Assembly: GCA_964007475.1 (NCBI GenBank)
Contig: OZ023273.1
Span: 55,757,834-55,821,833 of the forward strand
Source: Hybos culiciformis
Taxonomy: Eukaryota; Arthropoda; Insecta; Diptera; Hybotidae
Reading direction: 5' to 3'
Length of the DNA: 64,000 nt
Made by a program: the position numbers and the translations under genes. Numbering within the stretch: the first letter of the stretch is position 1; every line of letters starts with the position of its first letter. Under the pieces are notes generated by a model, which saw only the letters and a program-made list of their open reading frames with translations, had not been told where the DNA came from and did not search any database. Shown piece by piece: positions 1 to 14,077 of this stretch.

Positions 1-899
1 TAACAATAACAATATTATATCGTTGAAAGTTATTTCTTCACATACTTACTAAAAAGAATTTATATTTTTTTTTTTGACGCATAAAACTTTTATTCACATG
101 AACATTTTTATTTTTTTTTTTCTGAAGATTTTTATACATATCTAATATTCTTCATTACTCTAATAATACTTGAAAAAAAAGACTATGCGGATTGGATATA
201 AACAATAATGTGTGTAGGTTGATAATTTTTTGTTTACAAAATAAAATAAAATCGTGAAAAAGAAGTTTTTTAGGTAAATTGTTTTGTTTTTTTTTTTTGC
301 CATCATCAATAATATTGAAAAGATTTATTTATATCTATACCTAAGTATTTAGATTTATGTTGGTTTCGAAAATGTAACATTTTTTTCTACATTTGCATCA
401 TCTTTTTTTTTTTATTTGCTTTTATTTATGCCTACATGTTCGTAATTTAAACCATTTTCATTGTTTAGCTTTATCTACATAACTAAATATAATATTTTGT
501 TATACGAAATTCTTTTTTTTCCGTTTTTGGTTTAAAGTTTTATTCTTATTTTTTTTTTGTAAGAACAAAAAAAATTATCTTTTAAAATCTTGTTTTTATA
601 TACCTGTATAATAATTTTTATGACATATACCTATTTGAAAAATAATACCGTTGTTCATAAATTTTAAGTTTACAAATGCTAAAACTTCAAGAAAAATAAC
701 ATTGTAATTTTTGTTAAATTTATTGTGGGGAAAACAATTGACTCATATAATATGTTCTCTAGGACATTGACGCATCGTTACAACATTATCAATTTCCTTA
801 AAAATGTCTTAAATGAAAATATTTTCATTTAACAATAATGGAGTGTATTAATTCAATGATAAAAATAAAGTGCTCAGAGAATATGAGCTTTGCCCACGA

Positions 900-2186
900 A
901 TATATAAACAGGATTTTTGACTCATAGAAAATTTTCGGTCCTAAAAAAAATCCAAAGTATCACTTACCACCGCTAGGTTAGTCCCTTATGTTGTTTACAT
1001 TTATTAATTTGTAAACTGAAATATGGTTAATTCATCGGGAACAATTTTGTTATTTATCTTTTAAGTAAAATAGTTTCATTTTTTTTCAATATAAAAATGT
1101 AGATATAAGATTTTAATTCTAAATAATACCATTATTAAAATTAGACTAAAGTGCAGTTTATGGGAACCACTCAGAATGGGCTGAAACTTGGAGGGAAGGT
1201 AGAGGCGGTGCCCAAACTCCCAAAACTGAAATCAGTTCTTGGGGGCAAAGGCCCCGTTTCGGAGATAGGGCCCCCCAAAGTTTTCATACTTTTTGTATCG
1301 GCAATTTTGTTTTTGCTCGATTTTCCCCTTTTTTTTTGTAGAGAGTATAGGTGTGTCCCAATCAGACACAAAAAAAAATTTCCTGCTCAAAGAAAAATTA
1401 ATTCTTCCAATGAATTTTCCTGATATCTGTTAAATATTCAAAAAAAAGAAGAAAATTAATTTACGTTTTCAGCTGAATAATCAATTCCTGCCTTAAAAAT
1501 TGTTGACCGAAAAATATTTTTATATAAAAAATGCCGACTGCAAAGATAAAACTCCCGACTTTTTCCAAAATATTTTCCGATTTAAGCCCAAGTTTTTCCG
1601 ACATAATCGCTTTAAAAAAGGAATTTAACACTGATTTTATGTCTTTAAATTTTTTACACTTTATTTTTTCGTTATTTTAAGTTAAAAAATGCACTATTTT
1701 ATTTTTTTTAAATTATCTTTAAATTAAATTTTTTTATAAACTGACGTTTAATTGTTTACTACAGAAGTCGAAGAGTATTACAATTTATAAATTTTAAACA
1801 AAGCCAGCGAGATTCCAAAATAACAACCTTGTCAATAATTATGTTTAAAATATTTTCAATTAATGATTAATTTATTTCTTAAATATTAATTTTTATTTTG
1901 CTGCTGCTATTTTATAATTAGTTATAAAGTTTTTATGAAAGAATAATTATTTTATAGTACTGAAATCCAAGTTAATAATTTAAGCTTATGAAATAATTAT
2001 TCACTTGAATAAGTGATTACTATGCGGCTCGGCAGTTATTTCGGCTAAAAGTATTAACTTAAATAAGGGATTCCTTCGTTTCGTATCGTCCCTTTTTCCT
2101 AGCGATGGTCATTGAAACTACGGATACTTTTCAGGAATGTCTTTTGATAAAAATTTGTTCAGGAGTCAGCAATCCTGTTTATATAT
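900..2186. mobile_element. 1.3 kb DNA element with long diverged terminal inverted repeats
   Basis: The left end begins ATATATAAACAGGATT, followed by TGACTC, and the reverse complement of the right end reads the same apart from two bases. The similarity continues inward with gaps for about 90 bp, including a shared CGCTAGG near 971-978 and 2100-2106. Inside, 1150-1290 is strikingly GC-rich for this window and holds an open frame of 90 codons with no recognised similarity. No transposase is visible. The ends are embedded in TA repeats, so a TA target duplication is possible but not provable. The element is probably a non-autonomous DNA transposon; its family is unassigned. Confidence 0.55.
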
Positions 2187-3032
2187 CCATGGTTTTGCGT
2201 TTTCTCATTATATTTTAGATTAATTTATAAAATTATAATATTTGTCTTTATTTTCAAAAATGAAACTTTTCTAAAATACACAATTTTCTATTAACGCAAA
2301 AACATAGTTTTCATAATTTTTTACCTATACAAATAGTATAAGTACATATATACATACATATAGTGGCATGTGTAGTAGTACGGTATATCAATCTGAATAT
2401 TATAATTAAAAAAAAAAATCAAAAAGACAATCAGATAAAGCATTTTTAACGAAGCGTTAATTTTGATTAATTTGAACCCTTTTTAAGTTCCTTTTAATTT
2501 CTACATGATAACTTAATTAAAATTAACTTGTCATGCCTTTTGATGTATTTTTGTTGAGGAAATGTTCATCAAAAATGTCAGGTTCCAAATAAAAATTCTT
2601 AGATTTTTATAAAAAAAAGGATTTTTTTTCTTCAATGGAAAGAGAAAGAATATTGGTCGAATTTTTTTTATTATTACCGTATTAATTTTAATAACAAAAT
2701 TTACTTAAAATTATTCCATAAGCATGTAAAATTTAAACAAATACGTACATGTACTACATACTATATATTGGATAAACTTCAATCAACTATTTATGTTAGT
2801 AATTTGACAAATAAATATAATATATTTTTAATCGAAAACAATTTTCAAAGAGTTCAATCAGAAGTTATTTGCCTAATTTAACAAAAATGTATAATCTTGC
2901 CGTTTATTATTAATTGTTCCTTCTTACTTAATAAATATCACCAACAAGCACAAGATGACCTGAATAATTTTTAATCAAAAACATAAAAGATAATTTTAAC
3001 TTTATACCATTTTTTTTTCAGCGATTTCATGG

Positions 3033-3063
<31 letters not shown>

Positions 3064-4337
3064 CTTTTCTTAATGAACATTTAAGCAAATTTTCATGGAA
3101 AATAAATTAAAAGAATTTTTTTTTCTTCCGCTTCTTAAACGTATAATATGTACATAAAGTTGTCGAAAATCTGAAATTGAGAAAATGATAAAACTGTCAC
3201 TAAATTTCTCCAATGAATTTAATATAAAAAGAATTTTTTTTTTCAAAATTGATGGAAAAGCAATTTAACAAACAAAATCCCTTTCTATAAAATGAAAATA
3301 TTTTCTCTTAAAGCTTTTTAGTGGTAGAGAAAAATTTTTATATCCTTGAAATTAAAATCTAAAAAGAAAAACATTTTGGGGTAGGTATATAATGTTTAAA
3401 AGAATCACAGTATCATTTGTATATTATATCTACCATATTTCTTTTTAGTCCATTACTATAAAATTACAGAATAAAATATATTTTTTAAGGGATATTATTA
3501 TGATGATATTTATATTCTAAAAATATTGTTTTGATAAGTTCAGGAATAACGCAACTCATACTGTGCGTATTAAAATCACCCAATTTCATAAAAAAAAGGA
3601 AAAACAAATTCCATAATATTGTAAATTGTTATTTTTCTTGTTTGTATTTTCTTTTTTCGTAGTAATTTTTCCTTATTAATTTTTGATTTGCTTAAACATA
3701 AAATGGACCAAAAGATTGAAAATGATTAAATTTATAAACAATTATATATTTGTTTTCTCAAATTTATCATTTAAAATTTTTTGTTACGAGTTACATATAG
3801 TTATATAGTTTATTAATAATGGTATATAGACTCAATGAATTTTACTAAACTGATTTTCTAATTAATAGGTTTCTTTTATTTTTTATCGTTATTTAAATCG
3901 GAGAAAAAAGAATCTAATCAAGATTTCGAACATCAGATAATTATAAAGAACATAACGTCATCGTTGAAATAGAAAATCAAAATGTATAAAAAAAATTCTG
4001 TTTGATTAAATTAAATACTTTTCCAAATTTCTTGTTGATTGTTTTCTTATTATTATTATTCTTTTTTTGCTTTTAAAAACTTATTAATAATTTACCTTAT
4101 GTCTTATATTGAAGGTAAAAGTTCAAGCATATTTTTTATTTTAACTAATCTCTTGGGTCTTTCATGAAAACAAAGATTAATTCGAATTTCTTTATTTCAA
4201 AAATAAATTTTAAAGAGATGCACTAAGTGAAAGAATTTTCAAAAACAAGAGTAAATATTTCTTTAAACTTAGATATATTTGATCAAAAAAAAATAAATTC
4301 GTTGAATAATATTATACATAATACGATTTTTAGTTAA

Positions 4338-4856
4338 GCCCGGGTGTCGTTAAAACAGAATTTAGCAACAGAACAGAATCAGCGACAGAAAAATGTATTC
4401 TATATTTAATTGACATTCTGGCAACAGAAACAGAAAATAACCTCGTATAGCCCGGGTGTCGTTAAAACAGAATTTAGCAACAGAACAGAATGAGCGATAG
4501 AAAATATTTTTCTGCTACTCAAATTCTGGTCAGAATCTCACGAGATTGCTGCCTTTAAAACAGAAACATTATACAAAATTTCGTTATTTTTTACGAAATC
4601 AACAATTTTCTCCTATTCGTCTTCACTGACTTTAATTTTTTTCCCATTTTCCGACAAAAACGTAAATAAAGACAAAAAAAAAATTAAATTAAATTGAACA
4701 GAAACAGAAAATAACCTCATTTGAGGTTATTCAAATTCTGTGCACAGAATGAATTTTTCTAAATTCTGTTGTAAAATGCTGTCGCAGAATAAATTCTGTT
4801 CAAATGTATGGGATTCTGTTTCTGTTGCTAAATTCTGTTTTAACGACATCCCGGCT
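4338..4856. mobile_element. TTAA-flanked foldback MITE with duplicated left end
   Basis: The left end (4338) carries CCCGGGTGTCGTTAAAACAG and continues AATTTAGCAACAGAA. The inverted copy ends at 4856, reading TTTTAACGACATCCCGG on the plus strand. TTAA flanks both sides (4334-4337 and 4857-4860), the target duplication typical of piggyBac-type elements. A second copy of the left end starts at 4449, so the element either has an internal 5' duplication or is two nested copies. The interior is built of repeated CAGAAT/ATTCTG words and a palindrome near 4710-4731. No ORF is present. The TIR and TTAA are seen; the piggyBac assignment is inference. Confidence 0.6.
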
Positions 4857-7800
4857 TTAAGTATTACTTTAAATAGATTAAAACCTTGAAAAAAATCCTT
4901 ACTTCAAGCATTATAGAATTGGTACAAAAACTACACAAATATAAAACATATATTTGCAATGCGATAACGTACCCAACCATTATCGTCCGTCGTCGTATTT
5001 ATCGTTAATACAGAAAGCTAAAAAAAAAAAGAAGAAAATCCTATGGATAAAATAAAATTTTTATTAGAATAAATAATAATTAATTTTTCTGAGATCATAA
5101 TTTTTAAGTACCTGTGGTATATAATGACTGGTTAGATAAAAGAATTCACAACAGTACGAGTTTTATTTTTATTCTTTTTTTTTTGAAAAAAAAAAAAGGA
5201 TGAAATTCAATAACCAATTAATATAATGAAAAACCATTATCCCTAATTTGGCTATAGAAATAAAGTGAATATGAGAAGTTATTGCTTCACAAAGATTACA
5301 ATAGCAAATTAACTTTTAATTTTATTTACATATTTTTATATAAAAATTAAGTTAACCAAATGATTAATGAATTCCCTTATGATATCACGTAAATATCATA
5401 TGATTAATTATTAATTTTAATTCAATTATACCAATAAAATTAAAAAATATATATATATTTTTTTTTCAAATTTAATTACATAGATGATTACAATTGTATC
5501 TATATTGAAATGAGTTAAGTTACATATTATGGTGACCTTGATGTCATTTTAAACATATCTGATGCATGAATTTCGTACAATTCTTAAAATCTTGACAGTA
5601 ATCATCTTATCTTAAAAATTTTGTGTCTTTTTTTACTTTGAACAACCCAATATTATTACAATGTTCTTTAGCATTTACGACTAATATATTATATATAGAT
5701 AATAATTTATTTAAAAAATTTATATTTTCTCTGTCAATTAATAATTGATAAATTACTTAAATATTTTTATAAGTAAAGTTGCTATTTTAACTTTGGGTTT
5801 AATTTATTAATATATATTTCTCATTTGTAGATTTTTTTTTTTATTATATATATACGGTACATACAACTTTAAAGACTTTGTACTTAGAAAGTATAACCAG
5901 GAAAAATCGAAGAATTTTTAAAATTATAAAATTGAAAAATGTATCTCTCTATGTATATAAGTTTCACATAGGTACAACAACATTTAAATTGAGAATTATA
6001 TAAAAAAAAATATTTACATTTGCATTAAGTTTCAAAGCTTTGTGAACTCTGCCAATTTCAGGAATAATTTAATAACCACACAAACATTGTGTCAAGCTAT
6101 AACTTATCAATACTCTTAAAAACATTTTAATGATATTGAATTAGATTTTAAAATTCTTTCATTTGAATAAATTGTTAACAAATATTTTTCTAAACTACTT
6201 TTAGGACTAAATTTTCATAAGATTCTAATAACCTAATATAAATCTAACTAACAAATCAAACCAAAAAGACATCAATTATTTTAGTTTAACTTTGAAGAAT
6301 TTGAGAAAATAAACGAAACTTTGATGTGATTCAAAATCAATTTCTTTTTTATTTGCCTTAGTTTTGTAGCAAAAAAAAACTGAATTGAGACGAAAATAAT
6401 TTCTTGAGCATTATGGAAAACTACTTACAAATATTTTTGAGTGCATATAGTTGAAAGCTTTGTAGGCTTCATTCGATTTACTTCTAATACGTATTTTTTA
6501 TCTTTCTATATCTCTTAAATTCAAGTAAATTTAGTACCCACTGAATACTAATAAATTCAAATGATTTTTCTTTCTTACAATATGTTACCGGTTCGTCATC
6601 TCTTCAACTTCAGCACACAATATCTTTGAGTAGTCCACTTATTTTTATAAGCATCCTTAATATTATTTAATAAATTTAAGCTATTTATTATTATTTTTTT
6701 TATAGCATCTTATAAGGATAATACATATTTCATGTAATTAATATAACTTTTTTCTTAAAAAATCTTTGCTTTGTTCAGTTAAAAAAACAAACAAAAAAAA
6801 TAAGATAAGTATACCGTAAAATTATATTTTAAATGAGAACAGATACAAAATTCATTATATATATTTTTTTTAAACAATTACGTTTTTGGGGAAAATGATA
6901 AAAAGAATTTTAATCAGAAATATTGCGAAACACGACGTGGACACCAATTGGAATAACCTTATGTACGCAAAAAACATAAAAATTTGTTTTGACAACTTAG
7001 CTTTAAAAATCATAATTAGTTTAAATCTGTTCATAATTATGCAATTTTTCAGTTAATTGTGTATAGTTACCCAAAAAAACTATCTTTTAGTATTTAATTT
7101 TTTTTCAATATCTTATTACCTAATACTTAAATCATGAAGCATATTTATATTTATAAAATAATGTTATGAATAACAAACAACAAATTTTATTTTCAATGCA
7201 AATTTTATTCATAATATTATTATTTAGTTGAAAATTTTCACTGTATACCAATTTTCATTTATTTAAGGATGTGTCTTGTAAAATGTTGATTTATGTTTAT
7301 CATATTTTATTTTTATAAACTTTTTGAATTTTAATAGATTCAGCCGTCATTGATAGTAACTTTTTTCTGTTTTTACTAGAGTGATTTTTTTTTTTTAATT
7401 TCCTGAAAAGTTTGATAAAGGATATGTTTTTTGAAACATTGAATATCTTCTTTATATTGTTCAAAAAAAAATTAGACATTTATTCATTTTTCTGACATTG
7501 AAGATTACAAAAAGAAGAATTTTTCTTAAATTTTTCTTGTGTTTGTGGTATACCTCATTTATGGTAGTAATTTTTACCCATATGTACCACCAATAAAATT
7601 GTTGTAAAGTAATAAAAAGATAAAAAATCCAATTCAAGTACTCGCTAAACTCAATTTTCCATGAAATCAGTGGTTAAACCATTCATATCAGGGATTAAAG
7701 AAATAAAATATAAAGCCCGTTCGTTATTTTGCTCAAAATTTCGGTTTATGTAGATCTAAATCTGCGTTACATTAAACAAAGAATAAATTCATTTTATAAT

Positions 7801-10800
7801 GATTTGTCGAAATAATCGAAGATGTAATGCAATGTATTTGTTTCTCAAAAGAAAATAACTACCTGTGATTTCAGTAAGATATGAAATATAAGATATCTAT
7901 AAAATATTTTAAACTAAATACAAACAACACTTTGTAATTTTATAATGAGAGAACAAGATGTAATTTAAGACTTGTATGTATGTTCATATTTATTAGGTAC
8001 GTACACTTACTTATTATATGATATTAACATTTTCATATTACATTATTGCTTTAATTATTTTAAATTATATAATAAAATTTTATATGTAATAGTTTATATT
8101 ACAAAATCTTGTAAATTAATAAACATTTTTTGCATTTTGTCACATGTGTATCGTACAAAATTTCAACATCAAAATTATCCATTAACAAGATTTTCCAATC
8201 AATAGATACAGGTTTTTTTTTTGCTTTTCACATACATTATAATAAGATTAGGTATATTTATTGAAATTTTCCTTTATGTATAATATGCATAACTTATTTA
8301 TATAACCCAAACAATTATAAAAAAAAGAAGAAAAATTCACTTTTATTGAAATTTATAAACATTTAGGTACACATGTTTTCTTTGTATATTATTCGGCCTG
8401 AACATGAATACATTTTTTTTTTTCGTTTTCAATTATTGTAAGAAAATTTTGTTTGTAGGCGTTCTTTGTGAATTTTTACATAGTTAAATTGACGCTTTTG
8501 CTTTTCTTTACGGTAATTTTTAAATTTAATGTTTCGAAAATCTATAGGTTCATCAGAAACAATAACTTCTAAGAACAAGGGCTACACAAGATCATAAATT
8601 TTGAAGTTTCTTATCTTTGAAATTTGTACAACATTTTTTATTTTATGTTGCATAAGTTTGAAGTGTAAAGTTTAAAGAGCATCACATTCGATCAGTTATT
8701 CAGTTCGTTATATACATTTTATTAAATATTTGATTTATTTTTTCCTTTCTTAAAAACAATATTTGGTTATACATAAAAATTAAATGTATCTCATGTTAAT
8801 GGTGTAGGTACTTTATTGAAATTAAGACAAACAGACTATATGAGACATAGTGGATCACACATAGTTTATTCTGCAGTTAATTTAAAGAATTAAAAAATTA
8901 AAATAAACAAAAGGCTTCCAATGCTAAATGGATTGAGTAAATACAAAACAAAGCAAACAAATTCGTTTCGCATGCATTAATAAAAAATTTCATTACATTA
9001 AAATAGTTTTCAATAATTTATGGAAATTATATATTTTACCTAAAAAACATAAAACAATTTACATATATAAAAATGTCATATTTTTTCAATAAATTATTGC
9101 CATCCAATATACAATTATTATTATTCAATTATTGTTTTCAGTACAATATACTAATTTCAATAACGCATTTTGTATTAATTTGCAAGAGCTTTAGGTGCAA
9201 TTTCAGCGAAAAAAAAAATAATCAATTACTATAAAGTTCAGTTCATGTTTTATTATGTTTTTGTGCATAATTAAATCTATTTTTAAACTATTTAATATTA
9301 TACAGGAATATATGTTTTTTAATTTTGTTTTTATAATTCAAATGAGATATATCATTTTAGGTGTATTTTTGGGGCGAGCAAAATGTGAATTGATACAACA
9401 TATGCATAATTGTAGTTAAGAAAATCACAGTGAAGTTTTCTTCCCTAAAATTTTACACAATTACCTAGTTTATATGATCGGATTGAAATATTAATACTTT
9501 TGCATTCAAAAGCGTTCCGACTTCGCCTACCATTTAGAATAAAAACAAAACAATAAATTTTTTAAAATATATTCATTGAACATTTATACATATAATGTTC
9601 ATACTTATATGACAAATAAATGTAAAAACTTATAAATAATGCATTTATAATAGTATAATATTTATAATATATATAACTTATCACACAATATACCTACATA
9701 TACATATTAACATGTGCATACGTAAATTAAGTAAATATTATTATTTTTATTTGTTTGCATTTACGAATTACGAATAATTTTGTTAAAAGTTCCATTTTGT
9801 TTAAATTTTATTTATTATTTAATTAAATTACTTGATATTTGAAATTTTTTTTTAATTGAATAAAATACAGTGTCACTTAATATCGAATATTTTACCATAA
9901 ATACTCGTGCCGAACTTTTTAATCAAATTTTTTTATGGTTTTTATAATGCCATACGACTATTTTCTTTATTGTCAGTTTATTTCTGGCTGACTTAATATG
10001 AATTATAAAAGTGAAAAAAAAAACAATTATATATATTTATATACATAAGCTTTTCGGGTGCTTAACTTTCAATTATTTCAGCAGCAAAGAAAAAAAAAAC
10101 ATTAATCCTTTTTTAATTTTAATTTCATAAAAGTTCTTTATTTTCATTTATAACAATTTTTTTAAACCAATTTCAATATATGTGAAATTTAGGTAGGTAA
10201 AAAACAAAATAATAACATTTCACCCACAACAAAATAATTGTTTTTTTTGTTGCAAAAAGTGAATTGATAATAAATGTGTTTATTTTATATTCTTTGATAT
10301 CATCACTTTTCATTTTCAATTACAAAAAAAAAAAATGAATTCATGTTGTTAATTCAATTTTTGCATTTTCATTAATAAGTGCTTTTAGAATAAAATAAAA
10401 GAGGAAATTGACTTTGAAATTCTATTGAAATTAAATTTAGTCCTATACATACTTATATTCAAAAGAAATATCGAGAGAAATAAGTTCTTTTTTTTTGTTT
10501 TATTTTTATATATTTTTTTTTTATATAGTAAACCATATCTGCGTGGTCGTTCATGCTATTCTCGTATATTAAAGTAGATTTATATGTTTTATCTGCTGCT
10601 GATGGCTTTTTATTGTAGAACAATGTAGTGACGAACAAACTTTAAAATTTCATTATTATTTTTTTTCTTCTTTTATTATGTCAAAATAAAAAAAACAAAA
10701 ACTTCAACATTATTATATTGAATAGAAATTCAATATTAATTTATTTTAAAATTTAAGGTTCTCTAATAAATATGTATATATATATAAGAATATAGTTAAA

Positions 10801-12095
10801 TGAAACTTATCGAATTCATTTTTTTTATTTTACATGACGAATGATTATTATCTTAAAATTGTATAACAAAATAGAAAATGATGATATTATGTAGGATTGA
10901 TAAAATTATACACTTGAACTGTATATAGTAGTGTTTTATTATGTTTACATAATAGTTCAAAGACTAGTATCTACCCAATAAATATATAGTTAACGCTCAA
11001 GTGACTTTCGAGTACACACCATATGTTGTTAATATAAAATTTTAAAAATCTTAAATTTTTTTTTCCTTCAAATTAATAAGATTCAATTAAAACAGAATTT
11101 TATATGATAGTCATCTCTTTAAATAAAATTAAATTGAAAAAAATTCTACAAAAAAAAATGGAAATATAATTGCACTAATTGATTTACCAACATTCTACAT
11201 ATTATATATGTATATACATATATAGAAAACTTTTTACAAATTTTATTAGTTAACGTAATGTTAAACTCAATAAAATTATAATTACTTTTTTTTAATATTT
11301 AATTACTTTAAAAACAATTACATTATGATATATGAATTTTTTTATTTTTCTAAAATTTTCCAAATTAAACAATAATAAACTAAAATTAATAGTTTGAATA
11401 TAATTTACTGAATATAGATAAAAACTATTCATAAATTTATTCTCGTTAAAGTCTTCAACAACATTAAAATTGTTTTAATGGTATTTTTATGAGTATTTAC
11501 ATAAAAATATAATATGTTAATGTTCACAAAAAAGTTATAACAACAATTACTGATCTTACAACAAAATTAGTAGGTACAGTTAATTTACATTTGTTTTTTT
11601 TTTTTTTTTTGGAGTATGAAAAATTACTTTAGGTTACATCAGTTTTTTTTTTTTAATAAATTAATTAATTACAAAAACTTTAATTGGTTGAGGAACATGC
11701 AGTGCGTAAAAAAGCAACTTTTAAATTTTTCTTAGCGTTTACAAGATACTATTCGAATCTTTTACATTGTATAATAAAAATAATATGCAAAAATGCAAAT
11801 TTAAAAATATCTTTACAATATACCATATATATGTAAAAAAAAAAATTAGATTTTTCTTTTTGCTCTAGTTTTAAATGGTTAAAAACTAAAAATGTAAAAT
11901 AGCTGTGCTTTACATAAGTATAAATAGATTTTTGAAATGAATTTATAAATGTTAAAGAAAATAAAATTCAATTAAATCAACAGTTCTTTTATTAAAAAAC
12001 TTGTTGAAAGCAAAAGAAATCGCTTTAAATTTCCATTTAGCCTTAATAATTCATAGCATTAATTATTGTATATTTATGTTCTTATGTTTTTCATA

Positions 12096-12140
12096 TTTTT
12101 ATTAATTTTTCTTTTCTCTTGTCTTTTCAGGTAAGCAAAA
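12096..12140 (+). promoter_or_regulatory. btsz: Candidate recursive splice site RP1 (junction 12130/12131)
   Basis: A pyrimidine-rich tract (about 12100-12127) runs into CTTTTCAG, directly followed by GTAAGCA. An ideal 3' splice site and an ideal 5' splice site therefore abut with no exon between them. This is the ratchet-point motif (pyrimidine tract, CAG|GTAAG) known from long fly introns: the upstream exon is spliced to the CAG and regenerates a donor that is spliced onward. It lies on the same strand as btsz. The same 15 bases across the junction recur at the second site. No RNA data were available. Confidence 0.65.
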
Positions 12141-12379
12141 TTATATAATTTTATTATTGAACAAAGTGCAAGTAAGTTATATACCTGTTGTATACAGTAT
12201 ACAACACTCATATACACAGTTAAAATGAATTTACTTCGTATTTATTTATTATTTTATAATGAATGGCATTTCAGAAAATCATAAAAGCTTTACGTCATTA
12301 TATGACAGAGAAAAAAAGTCATATTATTAAAAGTATTAGTGTTGTAATAATACAAATTATCGAAAGGTTGAGAGTGTAT

Positions 12380-12382
<3 letters not shown>

Positions 12383-12442
<60 letters not shown>
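12383..12442. repeat. (TA)n microsatellite, about 30 units
   Basis: An essentially uninterrupted TA dinucleotide run of about 60 bp follows a short T tract. The ORF that crosses it reads poly(Ile-Tyr) and is not a gene. Confidence 0.95.
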
Positions 12443-12448
<6 letters not shown>

Positions 12449-13602
12449 TTTAGAGACCATTTAATTATCAATAAATTATCATGTTGTTATAATTACTAAT
12501 AATCGTTAGCAGTCGAAAATCGAGTATAAAAAAAAATGTTTATGCATTTTATATTATCGGTGTAATATTTAAAAATATTATATTTGATGATTTCAAAGAT
12601 TTCAAATTTTAATGAAAATTCTTAATATCTTTTTTCTGAATGCAGAGTAGATTTTTAGTTCTTAAAATTTGTAGAAAAAAAATATTTTTCAATATATTAT
12701 TTCCAGACTAATTTTTCTATTTAAATTTTTTCTGCGGTCATTTATTTGAATTTAATTACCGAATGAATCATACAAATATTTTTGTTATACCTTTATATTA
12801 TATATATACATATAATATACAATTATACACCATATGCACATTTATTACCTTTAAGTGGAATCCTCTTTTCCATATACTTTAATTAGAATTTTATACCAAA
12901 ATATCTACAAACTTTTTCCTGCTTTTATTTTTGTATATATGTACTTAAACAAACCTAATATTATTCTCGTTTTTTAAATAATACTTATACCTTCAATAAT
13001 ACCTACAGTTCCACACCTTAGTTTTACCTGAGTGCACATTCAAAAAAAACTTCTATACACTTTAATTAATCCCATACCATCATGATGACTGAACAGAAAG
13101 AAAATAACTACCAAAATAGCTTATTTTCCTGATAATTTTTTTTTTTAAACAAAATTATCATGAAATAATAAACCTTCATATTAAGCAAAAATAATGATGC
13201 ACAAAAAAAAATATTTTAATTTTTTTAAATATAAAATATGTTAAAATTCACACACCCACTAGGAAGTATTATCTATCAGCTAGATACAGTTTTTGAGCAT
13301 GAGGTTTAAAAATTTAAATTTAAATTTGCCAATAGAGCGTATTATAGATATGTACATTTGTGATTAGCAGAATCAGTCGCATATTATAATAACTAATAAG
13401 ACAGACATCTGATTCATGATCAATCAAATTCGGAACGATTTTATACTTATCATCATTTATACAGTATATTCTATACATACTGTTAATAATCTCACAATAT
13501 AAAGGCTTACGAGAGCGAAAATGGCGAGAAAATTCGCAAAAATTATAAATTAAAAATAAAATTCACTTTCTTCAAATCCGATTGTTACTCATCACTCGCG
13601 AA

Positions 13603-14077
13603 CAGGGGTGTCATACCTCCCGCAATTGGCGGGAACCTCCCGCTTAGACTACATTATTCCCGCTTATGCTTGTAAATTCCCGCCAGCACTTAATTCGATA
13701 ATTTTTATCTTTATATTAATGACAAAAAACCAGACAAGAGGGTTCCCGATCAACTTTCGGTACGCATAATTTAATTTACTATTTTAATTACCACTTCAAA
13801 AAAAATTAAGTAAGTTTGGTAATCTTTAAATTGAATTGGCTCTCAATGACATTAATTTAACTATTATTTTTTGTTTCACCCTCAAATTAATAGAAAATGT
13901 TAAACATTTAATCAAGTTCTTCGGGAAGCCACCAACACCAGTAAAAAAATCTAAACATTTGGTTTCTTATAAGAACCAGTGGGAAGGCACACATTTTGAG
14001 TTACGAAAATTTTATTTTACTTTAGCTTCTTAATAATTTTTTTCCCGCTGAATCACTTTTCAAGTATGACATTCCTG
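13603..14077. mobile_element. hAT-type MITE with imperfect 8-bp target duplication
   Basis: The left end is CAGGGGTGTCATACCT; the reverse complement of the right end is CAGGAATGTCATACTT. The flanks are CTCGCGAA (13595-13602) and CCCGCGAA (14078-14085), a 7/8 match to an 8-bp target-site duplication. CAGGGGTGTCA-like termini plus 8-bp duplications are hallmarks of the hAT superfamily. The 475-bp body contains several CCCGC words near both ends and one 65-codon open frame without recognised similarity. It is a non-autonomous or deleted copy. Two mismatches in the first 11 bases of the TIR suggest it is old. Confidence 0.75.

Noticed and set aside
1151..1423. 90-codon frame in the GC-rich part of the 900-2186 element
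   Set aside because: No recognisable protein, and both strands are open because of composition. Treated as element interior.
12263..12499. 78-codon plus-strand ORF
   Set aside because: It reads through the (TA)n microsatellite as poly(Ile-Tyr).
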